Below, in pieces: positions 19,010 to 27,515 of a stretch of DNA of 64,000 nucleotides. The first letter of the stretch is position 1; each line of letters opens with the position of its first letter. Made by a program: the position numbers and the translations under genes. A model generated the notes under the pieces. That model had not been told where the DNA came from. It made no database searches and was given only the letters and a program-made list of their open reading frames with translations. Source of the DNA: an uncultured Alphaproteobacteria bacterium (lineage in GTDB: Bacteria; Pseudomonadota; Alphaproteobacteria; HIMB59); assembly GCA_902621205.1 (NCBI GenBank), contig CACNLH010000003.1, forward strand, positions 62,001 through 126,000. Reading direction: 5' to 3'.

Positions 19010-19619
19010 CTCTAGAAAAAGGTAAATTAATATTCAAATTAATCAATACTCTGTTAACTATTCTGCTCATAAAATCAAAAAAAACCAACTGATGATCTTT
19101 ATTATCTTTCAAATGTTCATAAATATGCTCATAAGTTTTCAAATTACTTTTTTCATGGAAATTGAAAATTTTTTTTAAAACACTCTCATTTAAATCAGGT
19201 TGATAACCTGAGGCTTTTAAAATTTCAAGCTCTAGCAATAATAACTCTGGTAGGTAATTAGATCTTTCATTCAATTTAGAAATCAATAACAAATAATAAC
19301 TTACAACATTAGAATTTTGGTCGGTTAAAAATAATAATTTATTTATTAAAAAACAAAAATAATCAATTGTCTTCAACTCATATTTTGAAAACAAAAACCA
19401 TTTAAATTTATTTATAGATGTTGAGGAAAGGCAAACATTATTATTGTCAAATTCAATATTATTAAGTGATCCCTTAACATATGTAGAATTTTTTTTTTTT
19501 GATTTTCCTCCAAAAACTACTAGAGATTTTTGTCCATACTCAGAAGAGTAAACCGAAATACTTAAATGATTTTCTTTAAAATTTTCTACTTTCGTTATTA
19601 TGGCCTCAGTTTTGTACAA
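18987..19619 (-). CDS. recO: DNA repair protein RecO (divergent)
   Basis: 210 residues, shorter than most RecO. It shows the N-terminal OB-fold start (YKTEAIITKVENFKENHLSISVYSSEYGQKSLVVFGG) and an all-helical C-terminal part with LLELEILKASGYQPDL, the segment RecO proteins carry before their zinc finger. No zinc-finger Cys cluster is seen, as in several alphaproteobacterial RecO. It loads RecA with RecFR. It follows rnc by 4 bases, where era would normally stand between them. Confidence 0.85.
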   Translation of the reverse strand: MYKTEAIITKVENFKENHLSISVYSSEYGQKSLVVFGGKSKKKNSTYVKGSLNNIEFDNNNVCLSSTSINKFKWFLFSKYELKTIDYFCFLINKLLFLTDQNSNVVSYYLLLISKLNERSNYLPELLLLELEILKASGYQPDLNESVLKKIFNFHEKSNLKTYEHIYEHLKDNKDHQLVFFDFMSRIVNRVLINLNINLPFSRDEITRKI

Positions 19620-19623
19620 TAGA

Positions 19624-20277
19624 TTATTTACTAAATTTATTGATGATCTTAATCATTTTTTTTGCTGCTAAAATTTCGGCTTTTTGTTTTGAAACTCCCT
19701 CTGCTTCTACTTCATTATCTTTAATTTTCAATGATACTAAAAATTTAGGTTTATGTTTCGTACCAGCTTCCTCAATTAATTTGTAAAGAGGAATTGTCTT
19801 ATATTTCTTTTGACAATATTCTTGTATAAATGTTTTAGGATCTTTTTGTGGAAGTATGTCTAATTCATTTTGCCATAATTCCATTATTAATTTTTTTGAA
19901 AATATTAAACCTTTTCTTGTGTAAACAAATCCGATGAGAGACTCTAATGCATCAGCATATATAGAATTTTTACTTGAGTTGGGATCAAGTTGATGTTTAA
20001 AAATATCACCTAAATTATTTTTTCTGAATATTTTCGCTAAGGTGTTTGTATTAACAAGATGAATAAACCTTCTTGAGATCTCATCTAAAGTATTGTGTGA
20101 AAAAGTGGTTATCAAATATTCTGAAATTACTAAACCCAAAACTCTATCTCCTAGAAATTCATATTTTTGAAAGGGTTTATCGGTATTTTTTTTTGATTTT
20201 TCAAAACTATCGTGTTCTATGCTTTTATTAAAACCCTCAAGGCTTTTAATTGTTTTGAAAATTTGTGTCTTATTCAA
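19624..20277 (-). CDS. rnc: Ribonuclease III
   Basis: 217 residues: catalytic domain with the signature YEFLGDRVLGLVISEYL at about 38-54 and the second acidic cluster YADALESLIGFVY near 110, then a double-stranded RNA-binding domain from about 150 (QEYCQKKYKTIPLYK to QKAEILAAKKMI). It processes rRNA precursors and could act on the sense-antisense RNA expected from this window's overlapping convergent genes (inference). It sits 5 bases after lepB and 4 bases before recO. Confidence 0.96.
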   Translation of the reverse strand: MNKTQIFKTIKSLEGFNKSIEHDSFEKSKKNTDKPFQKYEFLGDRVLGLVISEYLITTFSHNTLDEISRRFIHLVNTNTLAKIFRKNNLGDIFKHQLDPNSSKNSIYADALESLIGFVYTRKGLIFSKKLIMELWQNELDILPQKDPKTFIQEYCQKKYKTIPLYKLIEEAGTKHKPKFLVSLKIKDNEVEAEGVSKQKAEILAAKKMIKIINKFSK

Positions 20278-20282
20278 AATAT

Positions 20283-21014
20283 TTATTTGATAATTCTAAA
20301 GAGCCTATCATATCTAATATGAAAGGGTAAATTCCAAAATTTTGATAGAGAGAAATCTGTATCAACTGAGAACCAAATAAACCAAACTTTGCCAACTATA
20401 TTAACTTTTGGCACAAATCCAACTCCACTTAAAATTCTACTATCCGATGAGTTATCTCTGTTATCACCCATGAAAAAGAATTTATCTTTTGGTATTTCGT
20501 ACTCAGGAGTGTAATCAAGTGGTCCATCATTCGTGATATTTAATATCCTATACTCATTTTCAATTAACTGCTGAATTTCCTTACCGTATTGATCATCATA
20601 AAAAAATCCATCCTCTATCTGATCTAGCCCTTCAAAATCAGTTGAATTTTCGGTTTTAAGATAAATTTTACCATTTACAACTTTTATTGTTTCTCCTGGT
20701 AGCCCAACTAATCTTTTCACATAATTGATATTTTCTTGTCCTGGGAGTTTAAAAACAATTATATCGCCTCTCTCAGGTTTACTTTCAAAGATTTTTCCTT
20801 TGAACGGAGGAAGTCCAAAAGGAAATGAGTATCTTGAGTATCCATAATCCCACTTAGAAACAAATAGAAAGTCCCCAACCAATAAGTTGGGCTTCATTGA
20901 TCCAGAAGGAATTTTAAATGGCTCGATAGCAAAAGTTCTAATTACCCCTGCAATGATTAAAGCCCAAAAAAGCGCTTTAAAATTATTAATTAAAGATGAT
21001 TTAACTTTGCTCAA
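20283..21014 (-). CDS. lepB: Signal peptidase I
   Basis: 243 residues. One N-terminal membrane helix (about 9-28), then the Ser of the Ser-Lys dyad in KIPSGSMKPNL and the Lys in YVKRLVGLPGE. GDNRDNSSDSR is the conserved box E near the C terminus. It removes signal peptides from exported proteins such as the lipid-free ones in this window. It overlaps acpS by 14 bases and precedes rnc. Confidence 0.97.
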   Translation of the reverse strand: MSKVKSSLINNFKALFWALIIAGVIRTFAIEPFKIPSGSMKPNLLVGDFLFVSKWDYGYSRYSFPFGLPPFKGKIFESKPERGDIIVFKLPGQENINYVKRLVGLPGETIKVVNGKIYLKTENSTDFEGLDQIEDGFFYDDQYGKEIQQLIENEYRILNITNDGPLDYTPEYEIPKDKFFFMGDNRDNSSDSRILSGVGFVPKVNIVGKVWFIWFSVDTDFSLSKFWNLPFHIRYDRLFRIIK

Positions 21015-21369
21015 TAATTACCGACGCAATCGAATATAATTTTGTGTCTGTTAGGCTAACATGAATAACATATTTCCCAAAAGTATCATTTAAATAACTT
21101 TCAAGTTTATTTTTTAGAGAAATGACTGGTTTTCCTAATTCATTACGACTAACCACAATATTATTTGGGTAACAAGGAGATCTAAAGCCCATACCTATAC
21201 TTTTTGAAAAAGCCTCTTTTATTGCAAAATTATTTGCTAATAAGTTTTTATTAATTGATTTGAATTGATCATTCAAAAAGTATTTAGATATGAAATTTTT
21301 CTTATATTTAGCATAGATATTATTTACTCTATCTATCTCAACTAAATCTATACCATGACCAATTATCAT
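21001..21369 (-). CDS. acpS: Holo-[acyl-carrier-protein] synthase
   Basis: 122 residues, a complete AcpS-type phosphopantetheinyl transferase. The Mg-binding Asp is in GHGIDLVEIDRV (residues 4-15) and the Glu in FAIKEAFSKSIGMG. It attaches phosphopantetheine to Ser37 of AcpP (48205). It overlaps pdxJ by 4 bases and lepB by 14, in the conserved pdxJ-acpS-lepB order. Confidence 0.96.
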   Translation of the reverse strand: MIIGHGIDLVEIDRVNNIYAKYKKNFISKYFLNDQFKSINKNLLANNFAIKEAFSKSIGMGFRSPCYPNNIVVSRNELGKPVISLKNKLESYLNDTFGKYVIHVSLTDTKLYSIASVIIEQS

Positions 21370-22073
21370 TTTTTTATTAAATTTCTAAAAATATTTATAG
21401 TCTTGGTTAGTGAAATAAATATTGCTTCAGATATTATAAAATGACCAACGTGAACAGTATCGACATATTTTCTTTTTTTTATAAACTTAATATTTTTAAA
21501 ATTTAAACCATGCCCTACATTTACAATTAATTTTTTAGAGTGAGCATACTCAATCATTTCATTTATTTGATTTATTGTGGATTTTCTAATAATTTTTTTA
21601 TCTAAATTACCTGTGTGTAGTTCTACTGTATCAAAACCTAAATTTTTAGCTAAATTAATCATTTTTTTTGTCGGGTTTATAAAGGCACTTAATTGTATAT
21701 TTTTTTTTCCAGATATTTTTAATAATTTTTTTAATTTTGCTTGTGATATTTTGTTTAAATTAAGACCACCCTCTGTTGTAATTTCATTTCTTTTTTCGGG
21801 AACAATACAAATAAATTTTGGATTGATCTTGCTTGCTATTTTTATCATCTCTTCCGTAAGCGCCATTTCAAGATTAATAGGAATTTTAGAATATTTTTTT
21901 AATTCAAAGAGGTCTTTGTCTTTTATGTGCCTCCTATCTTCTCTTAGATGAACAGTTAGTGTATCAATTTTTGCTTCATGACAAACTTTCAATGCTCTAA
22001 TTAAATTTGGATTATCCTGACCCCTAGCATTACGAAGAGTCGCTATATGATCTATATTAACGCCTAGTTTCAT
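21366..22073 (-). CDS. pdxJ: Pyridoxine 5'-phosphate synthase
   Basis: 235 residues, a TIM barrel. The opening GVNIDHIATLRNARGQ, HLREDRRHI and the terminal VNVGHGLN phosphate-binding stretch are diagnostic. It condenses the PdxA product with deoxyxylulose phosphate to give PNP; pdxA is at 44712. The start overlaps the last base of the rsh gene and the end overlaps acpS by 4 bases. Confidence 0.97.
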   Translation of the reverse strand: MKLGVNIDHIATLRNARGQDNPNLIRALKVCHEAKIDTLTVHLREDRRHIKDKDLFELKKYSKIPINLEMALTEEMIKIASKINPKFICIVPEKRNEITTEGGLNLNKISQAKLKKLLKISGKKNIQLSAFINPTKKMINLAKNLGFDTVELHTGNLDKKIIRKSTINQINEMIEYAHSKKLIVNVGHGLNFKNIKFIKKRKYVDTVHVGHFIISEAIFISLTKTINIFRNLIKK

Positions 22074-24214
22074 TAATAATTAATTGATTGTCTTTTAACT
22101 TTATCAACTTGGCTTAAAGTTTTCATTTCGGCAAGAACAAATTTTAGTTTATCTGAGCTTTCAATACTTATATCTATAATAAATGTGTAAACTTTTTTAG
22201 TTCTATTAGCGATACGAATATTTTCGATATTAATTTCATGCTTATCGAAGATTGATGTAATACTAAATAGAGCTCCAGGTTGGTTTTTAATAACTATCTC
22301 TATCCTTGAGTTAAATTCAGATTGACTTTCTCCTTCCCCCCATTCAGATTTATAAAAATTATCTTTATGATAATAACCTAAACTGTCACAAATTGTATTG
22401 TGTACTACTAGACCTCGACCATATGACATTATTGAGATAATGCTATCGCCTTTAATAGGAGAACAACAAGTTGCATAATTAATAGCAATACCATTTTCAT
22501 ATTTTAATATATCTACTCTTTCTTCGTCATCATTAGATTGAAAAATTTTTTTTACAATATTATCTTCCATTTCCTTAAATAATTTATCTAGTTCAGCTCT
22601 AGATAAAAAACCTCTTCCAACATTTTCAAAAAGTTTATTTTTAAATTTAAAATCAGTTTTGGTTAAAATTTTGTTAAAAGTATTTTCATCGGCAGCGATG
22701 TTTTTAGACTTTGCGATATAGTTTAAAATATCTTTACCTAGTATTTCAAACTCTCTTCTTCTTTTTGACCTAAAAAAATACCTTATTTTTTCTTTTACTT
22801 TTTCTTTTTTTACAAATCTAATCCATAAAGGTGAAATTGTAGTGCTTTCATCAAGAATGATTTCAACTTGATCTCCATTATTTAGTTTTGTACTTAAAGG
22901 TGACTCTTGTCCATTAACTATTGCTCCAGCGCATCTATCTCCAATATCTGTATGAATAGTATACGCATAGTCAACTGGAGTGGAGTCAACTGGGAGTGTA
23001 AATAATTCTCCTTTAGGTGAAAAAACATAAATTTGTTCATCAAAAAATTGTTGTGAGGTTTTGTTAAGGATGAGATGTTGTTCATCTTTTTCCTCAACAT
23101 AATTTACAGCATCTCTTAACCAAGCATAGACGCCCTCGCTTTGACTATCTTTATTTAAATATTTATATCTCCAATGTGCAGCTATACCATTTTCCGCTAT
23201 CATATGCATAGCTCTTGATCTTATTTGTACTTCAAATATTTTTTTTTGAAAAATAAGATCAGAATGTATCGATCTATACCCATTGGGTTTTGGACTAGAT
23301 ATATAATCTTTTGTTCTTCCAACTTTAGCGGAAAAATTTCGGTGAATAATACCCAGAACCCTGTAACAATCTCTTGTTGATTTAGTAATGATCCTGACAG
23401 CAGCTATATCAGATATAGAATTTAAATCTGTATTTTTCTTATTTATTTTTTTCCAAATAGAGTAAGGATTTTTTTTTCGGTAATGAATCTCAGCATCAAT
23501 ATCAGACTTGGAAAGTTGCTCCCTCATTAAATTTTCAAGATCAATAAATGAACCTTCTAAGTTTTTGAAGGTATTATCTATTTTGTCATTGATTCTGTTA
23601 AAAATATCTGGGTGTAAATTTTTAAAAGATATATTTTCTAAAATTGATTTCCAATTCTCAAATCCTAATCTTTGAGCAAGCGGGGCATAAATTAATAAAG
23701 TTTCATTGCTCACTCTTTTTCTTTTTTCAACATCTTTAAAATAATGAATAGTTTTAATATTATGAAGTCTGTCAGCTAATTTTATAATTAAAACTCTTAT
23801 ATCTTTAGCAGTAGAAATTAATAATTTTCTGAAATTTTCGGCCTCTTTTTCTGATCTTGTTGTTTTTTTTTCTTCCAAAAAATCTATTTTGGTCAAACCA
23901 TCAACGAGGCCAGATATTGCATCGCCAAAATTTTTTTTTAATTCATCTTTTGAAAATTCAGTATCTTCAATGACATCGTGTAGTAAGCCAGTAATTACAG
24001 TTTCAGTATCTAATTTTAATTCAATTAGTGATTTACATACTTCATATGGATGAATTATATACGGATCTCCAGAGGCACGAAATTGGTCCTTATGAGAATT
24101 TTCAGCAACCTCAATAGCTTTTACAAATAGATCCTCTCTAAAATTTTTGTCATATGATTCTAATGCGGATTTAAACTCGCTGTAACTTTTGTTGAAGTAG
24201 CTGGTTTGGAACAT
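22073..24214 (-). CDS. rsh: Bifunctional (p)ppGpp synthetase/hydrolase, Rsh type
   Basis: 713 residues, probably the single Rel/SpoT homologue. The HD hydrolase domain (about 30-190) has HPYEVC, LLHDVIEDTE and KLADRLHNIKT. The synthetase domain (about 235-345) has GRTKDYISSPKPNGYRSIH; its RTKD matches the RXKD motif of bifunctional enzymes. TGS (YVFSPKGELFTLP onward, near 393) and a C-terminal ACT domain (about 640-705) follow. It sets the growth-rate alarmone level. It lies 29 bases after rpoZ, the spoT neighbour in many proteobacteria. Confidence 0.96.
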   Translation of the reverse strand: MFQTSYFNKSYSEFKSALESYDKNFREDLFVKAIEVAENSHKDQFRASGDPYIIHPYEVCKSLIELKLDTETVITGLLHDVIEDTEFSKDELKKNFGDAISGLVDGLTKIDFLEEKKTTRSEKEAENFRKLLISTAKDIRVLIIKLADRLHNIKTIHYFKDVEKRKRVSNETLLIYAPLAQRLGFENWKSILENISFKNLHPDIFNRINDKIDNTFKNLEGSFIDLENLMREQLSKSDIDAEIHYRKKNPYSIWKKINKKNTDLNSISDIAAVRIITKSTRDCYRVLGIIHRNFSAKVGRTKDYISSPKPNGYRSIHSDLIFQKKIFEVQIRSRAMHMIAENGIAAHWRYKYLNKDSQSEGVYAWLRDAVNYVEEKDEQHLILNKTSQQFFDEQIYVFSPKGELFTLPVDSTPVDYAYTIHTDIGDRCAGAIVNGQESPLSTKLNNGDQVEIILDESTTISPLWIRFVKKEKVKEKIRYFFRSKRRREFEILGKDILNYIAKSKNIAADENTFNKILTKTDFKFKNKLFENVGRGFLSRAELDKLFKEMEDNIVKKIFQSNDDEERVDILKYENGIAINYATCCSPIKGDSIISIMSYGRGLVVHNTICDSLGYYHKDNFYKSEWGEGESQSEFNSRIEIVIKNQPGALFSITSIFDKHEINIENIRIANRTKKVYTFIIDISIESSDKLKFVLAEMKTLSQVDKVKRQSINY

Positions 24215-24243
24215 CAGCTAAAATAATAAACTAAATATAACTT

Positions 24244-24510
24244 TTAATCTTCAAGAAGATGATCTTCGTTTTCTTCTTCTTTTTCTTGAACTAATTGATA
24301 ACTCTTAATAATGTCTTCTTTGACATCTCCGACACTAATTTTTTCATCAGCAATTTCTCTAAGAGCTATGACCGTGCTTTTATCATTATCTAGTGGAACC
24401 TGGGCTTCATTACCTGCATTAAGAACCTTTGCTCTGTGAGATGCCAGTAAAACTAAATCAAAAAGACTATCAACGTTTTTAGTACAATCTTCTACTGTAA
24501 CTCTTGCCAT
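24244..24510 (-). CDS. rpoZ: DNA-directed RNA polymerase omega subunit
   Basis: 88 residues. The conserved [23 protein letters not shown] and [15 protein letters not shown] segments identify omega, which assists beta-prime folding and forms part of a ppGpp site in proteobacterial polymerase. It is adjacent to the (p)ppGpp enzyme gene downstream and 43 bases from smpB. The acidic tail is Glu-rich. Confidence 0.96.
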   Translation of the reverse strand: MARVTVEDCTKNVDSLFDLVLLASHRAKVLNAGNEAQVPLDNDKSTVIALREIADEKISVGDVKEDIIKSYQLVQEKEEENEDHLLED

Positions 24511-24553
24511 GTGAGGTTTATATGAAAAAGTAAGTAAAATTACAAGAAAATTA

Positions 24554-24991
24554 TTATTTTTTTAAAATTCTTTGTCTTTTACGATCCCACTCTCTTTGCT
24601 TAATTGTCTCCCTTTTATCAAATTTCTTTTTACCGATGCCAACTCCAAATTTTACTTTTGCTAAACCTTTTTCATTAAAGAAAATCTCCATAGGAACCGC
24701 TGTAAAACCTTTTGTGGTCAACATTCCTAAAATCTTCTTTATCTCTCTTTTATTAAGTAAAAGTTTTTTTACAGATCTCGTCTTCTTTTTGAGGTCAAAA
24801 TTCTTACCTCTTGAAATAATTTCAAAATTATTGATGTAAATTTCACCTTTTTGTTCATTAATAAAACTTGACTGAATAGAGGCTTTCCCACTTCGAAGTG
24901 GTTTAACTTCATTGCTTTCAAGCACTATTCCAGCAACATAAGTTTCTTTGATTTCATAATCAAATTTTGCTCTACGATTTTGAATAGACAA
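24554..24991 (-). CDS. smpB: tmRNA-binding protein SmpB
   Basis: 145 residues, normal length. The beta-barrel motifs [25 protein letters not shown] and the basic C-terminal tail [15 protein letters not shown], which enters the ribosome mRNA channel, are present. It works with tmRNA in trans-translation; I saw no ssrA-like sequence next to it. It abuts dapA with no gap. Confidence 0.97.
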   Translation of the reverse strand: MSIQNRRAKFDYEIKETYVAGIVLESNEVKPLRSGKASIQSSFINEQKGEIYINNFEIISRGKNFDLKKKTRSVKKLLLNKREIKKILGMLTTKGFTAVPMEIFFNEKGLAKVKFGVGIGKKKFDKRETIKQREWDRKRQRILKK

Positions 24992-25864
24992 TTAAATAAA
25001 ATTTAAATCTTTTATTATTTTTCTTACTTGTTTTTTTGTATCAGAACTTAATTCATACAAAGGTTCTCTTAAATCAGCTTTACATTTACCCATTAAAGAA
25101 AGGGCATACTTAGCTGGTGTAGGATTAGGCTCAGCAAACAATATTTTTGACAATGGAGCTAATTTTAAATTTACTTTATCAAATTCCTTATAATTCTTTT
25201 TTTTCCAATGATAGTGGAGCATTGATGTAAGTTTAGGAGCAACATTAGCTGTAACTGATATACAGCCATGCCCGCCTTGAGCTAAAAAACCAGCAATGGT
25301 TCCATCTTCACCAGACAAATAATTAAAATCTTTTTTCATAAAAGTTCTCATAATCAAAGGTCTTGACATATCATTGGAGGCGTCTTTAATACCGACGATG
25401 TTTGATACTTTATTTAGTTCCTTAAAGCTATCAAAAGACAAGTCTACAATTGATCTTCCTGGTATATTGTAAATTAGTTGTTTTAAAGGTGAAACTTTTG
25501 CAATTTTTTTGAAATGGTTAATCAAACCTAATTGATTAGGTTTATTATAATATGGTGTAACGACTAATCCGTAATTTGCTCCTGCTTTAAAGGCATGTTT
25601 AGTAAATTCAATTGCCTCTTTAGTCGAATTAGATCCTGTGCCGGCAATAACAGGTATTTTTTTTGAAGCAACTTTTATTGCGAACTCAACTAACTTCATA
25701 TGCTCATCATGTGATAAAGTTGGTGACTCCCCTGTGGTTCCACAAACCGTTACTCCAGATATTCCACTTTTAATTTGCCAGTTTAGTAGTTTTTCAAAAC
25801 TATCGTAGTCAACTTCACCATTTGAAAAGGGAGTTATTATTGCTGGTATAGATCCTGTGAGCAT
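24992..25864 (-). CDS. dapA: 4-hydroxy-tetrahydrodipicolinate synthase
   Basis: 290 residues. Schiff-base Lys160 in GIKDASND, Tyr132 in YNIPGRS and the CGTTGES loop at about 41-47 are in place. It makes the first committed intermediate of lysine and diaminopimelate synthesis from aspartate semialdehyde, the same metabolite Hom (6807) uses. It is the first protein gene after tRNA-Ser; a 45-base spacer may hold a promoter, but the sequence is so AT-rich that none can be singled out. Confidence 0.95.
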   Translation of the reverse strand: MLTGSIPAIITPFSNGEVDYDSFEKLLNWQIKSGISGVTVCGTTGESPTLSHDEHMKLVEFAIKVASKKIPVIAGTGSNSTKEAIEFTKHAFKAGANYGLVVTPYYNKPNQLGLINHFKKIAKVSPLKQLIYNIPGRSIVDLSFDSFKELNKVSNIVGIKDASNDMSRPLIMRTFMKKDFNYLSGEDGTIAGFLAQGGHGCISVTANVAPKLTSMLHYHWKKKNYKEFDKVNLKLAPLSKILFAEPNPTPAKYALSLMGKCKADLREPLYELSSDTKKQVRKIIKDLNFI

Positions 25865-25909
25865 TATTATTTTTTACTATTTTTATATCAAATATATATG
25901 TTTTTTTTA

Positions 25910-26001
25910 TGGCGGAGAGAGAGGGATTCGAACCCTCGGTACAACTTGCGTCGTACGGCGGTTTAGCAAACCGCTGGTTTCAGCCACTCACCCACCTCTC
26001 C
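25910..26001 (-). tRNA. tRNA-Ser (GCU)
   Basis: 92-base class II tRNA on the minus strand. The acceptor is GGAGAGG/TCTCTCC, the anticodon stem GCGGT/ACCGC surrounds loop TTGCTAA with anticodon GCT at 25965-25967, and a long variable arm (about GTACGACGCAAGTTGTAC) precedes the GGTTCGAATCC T-arm. The discriminator is G and CCA is encoded (25910-25912). It lies between gatB and dapA, all on the same strand. Confidence 0.97.
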
Positions 26002-26037
26002 ATAGGCTTATTTATAGCCGAAATATAGTCGAATAAA

Positions 26038-26053
26038 AAGAATTGTCATTCTT
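26038..26053 (-). terminator. Possible intrinsic terminator after gatB
   Basis: On the minus strand a 6-bp stem AAGAAT/ATTCTT with a GACA loop is followed by TTTATT, 26 bases after the gatB stop and before tRNA-Ser. The stem is short and AT-rich. Downstream on the same strand TATATT and TATAAA hexamers could serve a tRNA-Ser promoter. Confidence 0.42.
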
Positions 26054-26078
26054 ATTATTGATAAAAATGTCTATGCAG

Positions 26079-27515
26079 TTACTTTTTAAGTTTTTCGAGA
26101 AGGATTTTATTTATTAATTTAGGATTACCTTTACCTTTTGTAGCTTTTAGACATTTACCAACAAAATATCCTAAAACTCTATCAGAACCTCCTTGAAATT
26201 TTAAAATGTTCTCCTCTTCTCCTACTAAAGCTTCATCAATTATTTTTTCCAATTCACCTGAGTCAGACACTTGTTCAAGTCCTAATTCCTTTACAAGTTC
26301 AGATGGCTTACCTTCACCATTTAAAACTTTCGGTAAAATTTCTTTACCAGCTTTATTTGAAATTACATCATCAGAAATTAATTTCAAAAGATCAGTAATA
26401 TCTTTTGTTTTATCATTTAGACTATTTACTTCTAAATTATTTTCTTTGATAAATGCAAATATATCTCCAACTAACCAAGCAGCTATAAATTTTGGTTTCA
26501 CGGTTGACTCAGAAATCATTTTTTCAAATAAATTTGCGTTTTGTTTTTCAGCAATTATGATTTTAGCTATGTCTTTATCTAAACTGTAATTATCTAAATA
26601 TTTATTTAACTTATCTTGGGGAAGTTCTCCTACTAAGGGTTTTATTTTATCAATTTGCTCTTGGCTTAAATTTACAGGTAATAAATCGGGATCAGGAAAA
26701 TAACGATAATCATGTGAGAATTCCTTACTTCTCATTGCTCTTGTTTCCCCGGTGCTTGTATCAAACAACATAGTATTCTGTTCAATTTCTCCACCACCAT
26801 CAATTATATTAATTTGTCTTTGAAATTCATATTCAATAGCTTGTTTAATGAATTTAAATGAATTTAAATTTTTTATTTCACATCTAGTGCCAAGTTCTTG
26901 GCCCTTTTTGCGAACAGATAAATTTACATCAGCTCTTAAAGAACCTTCCTGCATATTTCCATCACACACATCTATGTACATAAGCAATTGTCTTAAAGAA
27001 GACATGTAGTTAATTACTTCATCTGCAGATGATAAATCAGGATACGAAACTATTTCTAATAATGGTGTGCCTACTCTATTGAGATCAATAAAGCTATATT
27101 TCGGATCAATATCATGAATACTTTTGCCAGCATCTTGTTCTAAATGGGCTCTCTCAATTCTAATTTTTTTTTGATTATCACCACTATCAATATTGATATA
27201 ACCCTCGCTAAGAATGGGGAATTCAAATTGACTAATTTGGTAACCTTGAGGTAAATCAGGATAGAAGTAATTTTTTCTTTCGAAAACAGAATACTTGTTA
27301 ATCTTAAAATTTAATGCGTATCCTGTTTTTATTGCCATTTCAATACAACCAAAGTTCATAACTGGAAGCATTCCAGGCATTCCTGAGTCAATAAAATTTA
27401 CATTCTCATTTGGCTCAGATCCAAATTGATTTGGTGAGGAGGAAAATAATTTAGATGAAGTTTTAAGTTGGGCGTGTACTTCAAGACCTATGACCATTTC
27501 CCAATTATTACTCAT
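26079..27515 (-). CDS. gatB: Aspartyl/glutamyl-tRNA amidotransferase subunit B
   Basis: 478 residues: kinase-like catalytic cradle (VIGLEVHAQLKTSSKLFSS, the DLPQGYQISQFEFPI stretch and GSLRADVNLSVR), then the helical and YqeY-like tail (after about 330) that recognises tRNA. GatCAB converts misacylated Glu-tRNA(Gln), and in some species Asp-tRNA(Asn). The start overlaps gatA by 8 bases. A hairpin follows the stop. Confidence 0.97.
   Translation of the reverse strand: MSNNWEMVIGLEVHAQLKTSSKLFSSSPNQFGSEPNENVNFIDSGMPGMLPVMNFGCIEMAIKTGYALNFKINKYSVFERKNYFYPDLPQGYQISQFEFPILSEGYINIDSGDNQKKIRIERAHLEQDAGKSIHDIDPKYSFIDLNRVGTPLLEIVSYPDLSSADEVINYMSSLRQLLMYIDVCDGNMQEGSLRADVNLSVRKKGQELGTRCEIKNLNSFKFIKQAIEYEFQRQINIIDGGGEIEQNTMLFDTSTGETRAMRSKEFSHDYRYFPDPDLLPVNLSQEQIDKIKPLVGELPQDKLNKYLDNYSLDKDIAKIIIAEKQNANLFEKMISESTVKPKFIAAWLVGDIFAFIKENNLEVNSLNDKTKDITDLLKLISDDVISNKAGKEILPKVLNGEGKPSELVKELGLEQVSDSGELEKIIDEALVGEEENILKFQGGSDRVLGYFVGKCLKATKGKGNPKLINKILLEKLKK

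Noticed and set aside
24200-25000. tmRNA (ssrA) gene next to smpB
   Set aside because: smpB abuts dapA and lies 43 bases from rpoZ; no tRNA-like ends or tag frame were found.
4061-26001. Integrated elements at the three tRNA genes
   Set aside because: No integrase, no repeated tRNA 3' end and no foreign-looking genes are adjacent; the neighbours are core genes.
26206-26589. Plus-strand frame of 127 codons opposite gatB
   Set aside because: Antisense to a highly conserved gene, Ser/Phe-rich composition typical of reversed coding sequence.
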